A stretch of 64,000 bases of DNA from Phallusia mammillata (Eukaryota; Chordata; Ascidiacea; Phlebobranchia; Ascidiidae): NCBI GenBank assembly GCA_003260075.1, contig QLIY01000633.1, positions 1-64,000 on the forward strand, written 5' to 3'. The stretch's first letter is position 1. The number at the start of each line of letters is the position of its first letter. Under the pieces are notes generated by a model. That model made no database searches. It saw only the letters and a list, made by a program, of their open reading frames with translations, and had not been told where the DNA came from. Of this stretch, positions 51,501 to 61,600 are shown piece by piece. The position numbers and the translations under genes were made by a program.

Positions 51501-54500
51501 AAAGTAAAAAAATTTAAAACTACTTTAAAAGTGTTCACATACTGGTGGTGTTGTCGCTCTCCAAGATATGCTGGTACCAGATTCGTCCAAAGCCCAAAGC
51601 TGACAGATCAGCCCAGAAAAAAGCGACTATAGCCTCAGAGTTGGGGTATGTGTAAGTATCAAGTGACGAGGGAGCATTACGGTAAGGACTTGTTGTGAAT
51701 GAAGATGCATCCTGTTGGAATGCTACCAATCCGTTTTCGTTGATGTAAAACCTAAAACATTCACAACAAAATTTATATATGGTTAGGCCTAAATTTTTCA
51801 AGTCAATGTTTTACAGGTGTTAAAAAGAAAAAAGTCACAAAAAACCTCCCAAATTGACGTCGAATTTTCATAAAATCGTACAAATGCGTTCATATGGTTT
51901 TAATGTGACGTTGTTGAAATGTAATGTACATACTTCATTGTGATGTCATGTAATCTGACGTTGTTTAATTGTGACGTACATATTTGTTTAGGAGGTCGTG
52001 TAATGTGACGTCGTTCAATTATGACGTACATACTTCATTGTGAGGTCATGTAATGTAATATTGTAACATACCTGTTGTAGGTTTGTTCTCCGATAACGAA
52101 ACCAAATTCGCTGTAGAAGATTTCAGTCGATCTGTCTATTGACGTAATTCTCAAAAAGATTTGATCACCAACCGACAAACCAAAGTCCTGTATGAGTATT
52201 TCTGTAAAAATGCGACATCAGTAAGATTCAAAATACCGAATGAACCAAAAAATGAACTTTTCCCCCCCCCCTGACGTAATTCTCAAAAAGATTTGATCAC
52301 CAACCGACAAACCAAAGTCTTGTATGAGTATTTCTGTAAAAATGCGACATCAGTAAGAATCAAAATACCGAATGAACCAAAAAATGAACTTTTAATACGG
52401 CTTTACGAAGTTCATTTTTTGCTTTTGTGCTTGAAAGGTTGTTGTTGCCAAAATTTTTTGTGTTAACCTGACCAAAACGCATCAGCTCAATTTTACCACC
52501 CCAATAAACTTAGGTGATACAACCAGTATTTCAAATCCGCTTTAAAAATCCCCCCCCCCCCTGGTACCAGATTCGTCCAAAGCCCAAAGCTGACAGATCA
52601 GCCCAGAAGAATGCCACTACAGCCTCAGAGTTGGGGGGTATGTAACCACCAAGTGACAGGGGAGCATTACGGTAAGGACTTGCTGTAATTGAAGGTGCAT
52701 CCTGTTGGAATGCTACCAATCCGTTTTCGTTGATGTAAAACCTGAAATATTCACAACAATATTTATGAATCGTTAGGCCTAAATTTTTCAAGTCAATGTT
52801 TTACAGCTGTTGAAAAGAAAAAAGTCACAAAAAAACTCCCAAATTGACGTCGAATTTTCATAAAATCGTGCAAATGTGTTCATAAGGTTTTAATGTGACG
52901 TTGTTCAAATGAGACGTACATACTTCCTGTTCATGTCATGTAATCTGACGTCGTTTAATTGTGACGTACAGATTTGTTTAGGAGGTCGTGTAATGTGACG
53001 TCGTTCAATTATGACGTACATTGGGGGGTCATGTAATGTAATATTGTGACGTACCTGTCCCCCCCCCCCTTTGCTTTTGTGCTTGAAAGGTTGTTGTTGC
53101 CAAAATTTTTTGTGTTACCCTGACCAAAACGCATCAGCTCAATTTTACCACCTTAATAAATTTATGTGATACAACCAGCATTTCAAATCCGCTTTAAGAA
53201 TTCGGGGCACCTATAAACTAACATATTGTTCTTAGCACAATACTTTGTAGACCTACACACAGAATGTTCTTTAGGAAAAATAATTCTGATATATAGGTAA
53301 ATGGTTAATTTAGTTAACAAAACAATGAGGTTCAACCGTTTTAATGTAATTTTCGTTATAAATCTTTAACATTAAATGATCCGCAATATAGAACATTGCG
53401 TTACATATTGAAAACATCCTACGGTGCCAAAGAAGTCCAATAAACCTTTTACAGAATGGCAGACTGCAATATAGATTAAAGCATTTGAAATGTAAACCAA
53501 GTATTGTTCGTTGCGCAGCCGAATAATGAAAAAAAAACACTGCAACACTCTGCCCCCCCCCCAATACTTTGTAGACCTACACACAGAATGTTCTTTAGGA
53601 AAAATAATTCAGATATATAGATAAATGGTTGATTTAGGTAACAAAAAAATGAGGTTCAACCGTTTTAATGTAATTTTCTTTATAAATCTTTAACATTAAA
53701 TGATCCCGCAATAAAGAACATTGCGTTACATATTGGAAACATCTTACAGTGCCAAAGCAGTCCAATAAACCTTTTACAGAATGGCAGACTGCAATATAGA
53801 TTGAAGCATTTGAAATGTAAACCAAGTATTGTTTGTTGCGCAGCCGAATAATGAAAAAAAAAACACTGCAACACTCTATGCCACACTTAAAACTCAACCA
53901 CCCAGATTACATGTTGCGCATAAACATACGTTTGATTTTCACATTTGTGTAACGCACACCACTTACGAACACACTCAGTTCCATCAAAAGGCCCGTCAGC
54001 AGGCAGGTCGAATCCAGAACCGCATTCACAAGTGTAACCTCCATCGGAGTTGATGCAAAGAGCTGACTCATGACAATTGTGTGAACCAGTTTCGCACTCG
54101 TTAACATCCACCTGCGAGTGTTATAACAACGTTTTTGAGCAATTAAAAAGCACTTCCTTTGTACCGTATACATATCTTAGAAATCTAAGAATGAATCTTA
54201 GAAAATTTTTAAATTTTGATTCATTAGGCGGGAAACATTGAAAAAAGCAAAAACAAGAAACCTTATTCAAATAGAAAAAAATTAATACAAAAAAGATGAC
54301 TTGTTCATATAGAATACTCTGAACAAGATTATTAATTCAAATTGAATAATACAAACTGGACTTATTCAAATAAAAAAACAAAAAAATAGAATGGTGCCAC
54401 TAAGATTCTTTGTTCAAATAGAAAAGCATAATGAAAATTCATAACGAATACAAATTGTAGTAAGACAGGATTCTTTATTCAAATAGATAGTTTAAACAAT

Positions 54501-55544
54501 AAAAGTCAAACTTCGTATTTAATAGTGGTGATTTGAGATTAAATCGTAAAAATTGTGGGACTGCTGCTTACATACAAAACAGTATATTTAATAAGTAACA
54601 TAAACACGATTTAAGACTTAAAGATGTTATATACAAGAAAGCCATTTAATCAGACAGAAGTAAAACGTTTAGTCTTCAACTTACAGAACAATCGCTGCCC
54701 GTCCAAGCTGAGTCACATACGCAACTGAAGCTTCCATTTGTATTGACACACTCGGCGGCGTTTAAGCATAACAAAAACTCATAGCATACTGTGTCGTCGC
54801 ACACAACACTTCCATGCACGTCGCATTCGTTTGTATCTAAAAAACGAAGGATTTATAACACCAACTGAAAACACAAAATACCCAAGCACATGCACATATA
54901 ACAATAATGTAAACAATGCATCAAAAACATTTTATGCAAGTTTTAAAACATAAGTGCTTAACATTTCTTTAAACGAATACCACGGGTTTCAAAGTTAAAA
55001 GTTATTTTTTCAAATCTGTTTTAATTGCCTATAGTTTCGTATGCCACCCTTGTCTAAATTCCTATGCCCCTAAAGCCCCTAGTTCAAAACCTTGGTTATA
55101 GAGCATAAAAAGTCGAGATTTCGTGCCAGCATCAATTTTAAATTCCAATTGTTATTTTGAAAAAGCTTCATATAATATCCACTGTAGGCTATACAAAAAA
55201 ATCCTTGCTACTTTTTCCTAACCAAAAGAATAAACGAGGTAATGTAAGAAAAATAAAAATCAGAACGTAAACATAGTCAAGAGTACGTTTTTAAAAAGGG
55301 TCATAATTATCACACTCATACCATCTGTGCAGTTCGTTCCTTCAAAACCAGCATTACATTCACAAGTGTATTGTTCACTTCCAACCCCGGCTATGCAAGT
55401 TCCAAACACACATGGGTCTGCAGTGTCGCATATGTGCGTGGCTTTTTCACAACAAAAATTAGGCGCAACTGATGACGCAACATAACCAGGATTGCATGAA
55501 CATGAATACGGAACGGAATCGGCAGTTTCGTGGCAATTCTGTTG

Positions 55545-55634
<90 letters not shown>

Positions 55635-58600
55635 TACCCAATGCACGTTTTTTTAAATCCTCACCAGAAACAACCCTGTATGTTAGAGTAGGCCTAAATA
55701 TAAGGTTTCGACAGCAACTTGTGTCAGTATCAAATCAATGAATGCAAAAACTAAGAAGCAAGTAAAACCAGTTAAAGCTGAAAAAACACGGCGAATGAAG
55801 TTTGTGTTATTGTCTTGTACTGTCTGAACTTCGGGGAGGAATTCCTCACAAGGAAGGAATTCTAAACTTGAGGGGAGAAATTTTCTTAATAATCTTTACA
55901 TGTGGTTTGTAAATAAGACAATTGAGCTCTTGAAGTATGACCTGTAAGGTTAATAAAATGCCAACATTTAAATAATCTTTGTATGTTTTTTTAGCATCTA
56001 CTTTGTAGTCTATTGGGGAAGAATAAGAATGTTTTGGATTGTTAAGGGGGAAATTTGTCAAAAAAATGAAAACCGCTGTAATGCACTATTGGCACTAAAA
56101 CGGCTTCAAACAACTCACTATTGGAAATAGAGCAAAACGTTGATACCTGTTCACACACATGTCCAGAAGTACACTCGTTAATAGGCGTACAAGAAAGCGG
56201 ATTGTTTGTAGGCATGTATCCGAATTTACATCTGCATGACGGGCCAAACTCATTCCTGAAGCATTTCCCGTTGGTGCAGATGTCAATAGAACACGGAGTA
56301 ACCGCTGTCGAATATAGTTGAATATTTCAAAAATAACGGATAGCTAGTAGACAGAATTGAATTTCGATTAACCGAAGTTTGTGCTGCCTAACTGGAATAC
56401 GAAAATGGGAATACGAAAATAACAGATTTTTAACCTTAAAATGGCTACAGTATGAGACTAAGTAAGAATTCAAAACGGTATTTGCTTTAATGCATTAGTA
56501 CCTAAACAAGATATATAGTGGAAATGTCCAAAATAGCCAAAAATAGCACTCAGACTAATTATATTTGCGAACTTCTAAATTGCAGATCAACACCTCACAA
56601 GCAGATGACGTCACAGTACTTACGTTGGCAAGTGTTCCCGACGAGTTCGAAGCCCGGGTCACATTCACACCTGAAACTTCCATCTAATGGCACGCACGTG
56701 TGTTCGCAACCGGCATTCGACAACAAGCAATTATCGATCACTGTCGAAAACACAATTAGTTGTAAAAATGACAACGATTCATAAAAACGTTGCTGGTTTT
56801 ATGCCAAGATATGTGTCCTATTCTGGTAAACAAGTCTCCGTAAACTTAGCTGGTAGTGATGTTTTAGGACAGCATTGATTAGAGCAGTGGTTCCCAAGCA
56901 ATTTTTTAAGCAAACCCCACAAAAACAGTGTTAGATAGTGCGAATTACTATTTTAGTGGCCCAAAAATTCTGAATTTAAGATGGGTTATATGTGAGATTA
57001 GTTACAATTGCCAGCACTTTTGCAACTATTTATTATCTCACAAACAAAACCACACTTTAATGGAAATTGTTACTGCACAGTTGATAGTCGTTGGAAAAAA
57101 AGCTTAAAAACTGTCAAAACAGTTATTGCTTTTGTGCAGTTGTTGGAGTTTGTTTAAAAATGGTGCAGAAGTCCTAAGTTTATCCATTTTCACTAGCGTT
57201 ACTTAATTTTAAACTGTTTTATTTAGCCATTGTTAGTCATACAAAAGCCGTTGTATTTACTGGTGCAAACGTCTTTATCTGGTGAATAGTCGCTCTTTTA
57301 TTTTTCGTTCGTTTTTCACAAACAAAACAGATTGTAAAATAAACTTAGAACATGTATCACTGCTATAACTTTAAGCACACTTAGATCAGTGTCTGTATAT
57401 CTTATCTTAAAGCAAATTATTCTTGCTATCGATTTTGCCATAAACAACATGATATCATTAGTTCTGAACAGGAAATAAATACAGATAAACTTACAGCAGC
57501 TTGAATTTCCTTCTATGTTTCTAGAAAATCCACAGTCACAATCACATAGATACAAGCCAGGTAGGTTTACACAATTTTCGTTGGTGCCACATTCTATGGA
57601 TTCGCATTCGTTGATGTCTGAAACAAATAATAAACTCTAGTGACAGTAGAGTTTCGGACAAAACATGGGTCCAAAACAGCTTCTTATAGCCAATATCTGT
57701 TGATAACACGTAATATTTTGCACGTTTGTCACAATTTGCTGTAATAATGAAACCTTTTTTCTGCAAAGCTCAAAACCTTGATTGCGATCGGTTGTGAAAG
57801 CCATGTAAATGCTTAGACAAATTGAACACACAATTCGCATGATTTTGACGATTTGATTCGCTCATTAAAACAGGATTATGGTTAATTGAAGTGAGGTTAA
57901 ACCAAAGTTGCTAGTGTTTGTTTTTACCGAGTATTGCAGAGTATATTTAATAACACAAGCCATACAAATTTCCTTTTTTTAAATTCGCTTCGTGATGTTG
58001 GGTACCAAGCACAAGTTCATACACTAATGTAGAGATTTTTTAATTGCTGAACAGTTAATACGAATTGACATACGCTATTTCTATGTTCGTCGCTGTAGCG
58101 ATCTGCCTGGGCAACTTGGTCCAACGACGTTATATGTACGTTTGTCACAAATGTATGTACATTGTATGCATTATATGTACGTTCTTCACAAAAAAGTGAT
58201 GTCCAAAGCAGGTGATGTCACAAGCAAGTGACGTCTCAAAAAAGTGAGGTCATAAACAAAGTGACGTCATAAACAAGTGACGTCACAAACGAGTGAAGTT
58301 TTGTTCAGGCAAACTACAAACAAAAATGCAATGTTGTCACATACCTACACATACACCCGAAATTCTTTCATAGCCGTCTAGACACAAGCATTCCGGAACC
58401 CCCCCCCCTTCTATGGATTCGCATTCGTTGATGTCTGGAACAAATGATAAACTCCAGTGACAGTAAGTTTCGGACAAAAGTTGGGTTCAAATAGTCAATT
58501 TCTGTTAAACTTATGCTTGTGTTTGTCACTGTAGCGACCTGCCTGGGCAACTTGGTCCAACGTATTTATATGTACCTTCGTCACAAATAGGTGATGTCAC

Positions 58601-61600
58601 AAACATACCTACACATACACCCGAAATTCTTTCATAGCCGTCCAGACACAAGCATTCCGGAACGAAGCCTTCAACTTCACAAAATTCGTTCTCGAAGCAC
58701 ACGATGTCGGCACAAAAGTCGATTGCTGCGTAAAAATGGAATCAAATAATAATCTCGGAAAACTTTTCCGTGACAATGTCAAGACTTTATTTACAAAATA
58801 TAGTGGATTGGAGGAAATAATAACTTTTCGACAAAGGTGGTAAATGACAATATTAGTACATTTTAACTAAGAATGGAAAATATTATCTTAGTAACAAAAT
58901 CCTTGGAATATATGTGTTTCGCCTTATCTTCAGTTCATTGTTTTATGTACTTTATTCTTCTTTTACAGCATTGGTATTTTATCTTGTGGTTTTATAGAAA
59001 CTTAAGATGCCATGAGGCGAATTATATATACTCCAAGATATTCATCGTTGGATGTCGTGACTAGAAAAATACTTTCCATTCTTAGTTATTTAATCACATA
59101 AACGGTGATCGTCTATGAGCATGCTGCCTGTTGAAGGATCGGATACTGTTAAGTTCAAACACTCAGTTTACTACATTATATTCGCTTTGGCAACAAATGC
59201 ATTATAAACGTTCAACGTGTCTATGTATGATTTAAAGCGGTTTTATTAAGGTAATATGAACCAAAAACTATGTATGCCAAAACATGTGGAAAAACTGGAG
59301 GATTTATTGACTACAAACACTGTACACCTCAACAATACTTACGAGTGCAAATTAAGAAAGCATCCAATTCATATCCTTCAACACAATCGCAAATGAAGCC
59401 TCCTTCCAAATTGATGCAAAACTGGTTTTCCCCGCATAAATTCGGGTCAGCACACTCATCCTCGTCTGAGAAGTTAAAAAAATGCCCCCCCCCCTCATTG
59501 TTTTATGTACTTTATTCTTCTTTTACAGTATTGGTATTTTTTCCTGTGGTTTTATAGGAACTGAAGATGCCATGAGGCGAATTATATATACTCCAAGATA
59601 TTCATCGTTAGATGCCGTTACTAAGAAAATACTTTCCATTTTTAGTTATTTAATTTAATAAACGGTAATCTTCGAAAACTATGTTTCCTGTTGAAGGGTC
59701 GGATACTGTTAAGTTTAAACACTTTCAGTTTGGTGCATTTTATGTTCGCTTTGGCAATAAATGTGTTAAAAAAATCAACGTGTCAAAGTGTGATTTAAAA
59801 CGGTTTTATCCATATAACATAAACTACAACTTAAAATATTTATAGAAAAACAACCATACTGTGCGTAGAAACACATGTAGTATGTTTTATATTTCAATGA
59901 AATGTAGTATTCAAAAATTCATTTTTGATACTATAAGTAAAGTGAAAAGACACATCGCTTCATAATTAAATTTGAAGAATTCAAAGATACGATCAACAAA
60001 ATATATGCTATGCAATATCTGGTGTGAGCCCACAGTGTACACATTTATAGTTGCTGACAGTGGTCCTCAATGTACTCAAGGATCTTTGTCTATGACCAAA
60101 AACATGAAAATCTGTGCTGTGCACAAACTCGTGTGTGGCCACAGTGTGCACATCTAATGTTGCTCAATGGTCCACAGTGTACTAGATTTTTTTGCATGTG
60201 TGCCAAAACATGTGGAAAAATTGGAGGATTTATTGACTACAAACACTGTACACCTCAACAATACTTACGAGTGCAAATTAAGAAAGCATCCAATTCATAT
60301 CCTTCAAAACAATCGCAAATGAAGCCTCCTTCCAAATTGATGCAAAACTCGTTTTCCCCGCATAAATTCGGGTCAGCACACTCATCCTCGTCTGAGAAGT
60401 TAATAAATAAATAAATATAGTTAAATATACTCAACTTAACTCAACTCAAGGCTGCGTTGTTTAACAATTGTATAACCGAAGCAGAGATACATTTTGGAGT
60501 ATTAGGATCAGCTCTTAAGCATTTATGAATACCTTGAATCACAGTACGCCAGGACTACTGAAGGCACTATATCGAATGAAACCGGTCTTCCTTATGACAA
60601 GACATTTAGGCTGTGGTGGGATTTGAACCCAGGACAGAAGACTATTTTCCAAGTAAGCTAAACAGGCTCAGCGGTTAGACCGAAAATGCTTGGTAGGCCG
60701 ACTTGATTATATTTTAACCAGCGCAGACTACAAACAGTACGACTTACCAATACAAGTCCCATTTTCTTTCACGTAGTTAGGGTCGCAAATACAATCAAAC
60801 GACCCAACAGTGTTGCTGCACATGGAGTTATTCGGGCACGACGATGATGAACATTCATCAATATCTAAAACGCAACAACGTCTTAATAAATAATAAAGTC
60901 TTTATAAGGCGTTGCCATAGTCCAGTTCAGAAAAAATCAATTTGCTGTTCTGTAACATGAGTACTTTTTGTATATTTTAAGTCGCTTGTATGATGGTGAT
61001 ACCAAGCGTCTTATACACATAATATTGTCTTGTGTCTTTCATATTAAATCTATTCAAATCTATAAAATGTATACGACAGTAAGAAATGTCTCGATAAAGG
61101 TTATCTACACTATGTGTTTACCATCCTACCTGTGCAAACCAAATCCAAAGACTCAAATCCTTCGTCACATACACACTGGGCTGATCCATCAATAACCATA
61201 CAGTCGCCATATAAACCACAATCAACTGTGTCACATATCGATCCGTCTACAAAAAAGTATATGGCTGATGACTTTTTGGATTTGGAAACGTCCATAACAG
61301 CTCGTTAGACACTCACGCCACAGAAATTGAGTATTTAATTGCCCTTTTTCATTTGATATAAGGAGGAAAATTTTAACCTTAAAATGTAAGATTAAATAGG
61401 ATATCATGAAAACACATTAATAATAAATGTACAGTTGACTACATTTTGCTTGTTTTCACGATGAGTATTTCGGTTTGCATTTTTCATTGAGCATATTTTT
61501 CAATTTTGTTTATTTATTCTATTTAAATAGGAAAACACTACTCAAGATAAACTAAATTCAGACAAATATTTAAAAAAAATGTTTTAAACATTTTAAACTA

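Noticed and set aside
53310..53897. Two related minus-strand frames (paired Phe/Tyr-rich ORFs)
   Set aside because: They are the two copies of an overlapping contig end (53225-53552 and 53563-53880) with no splice sites or domain signal; intron sequence of gene D.
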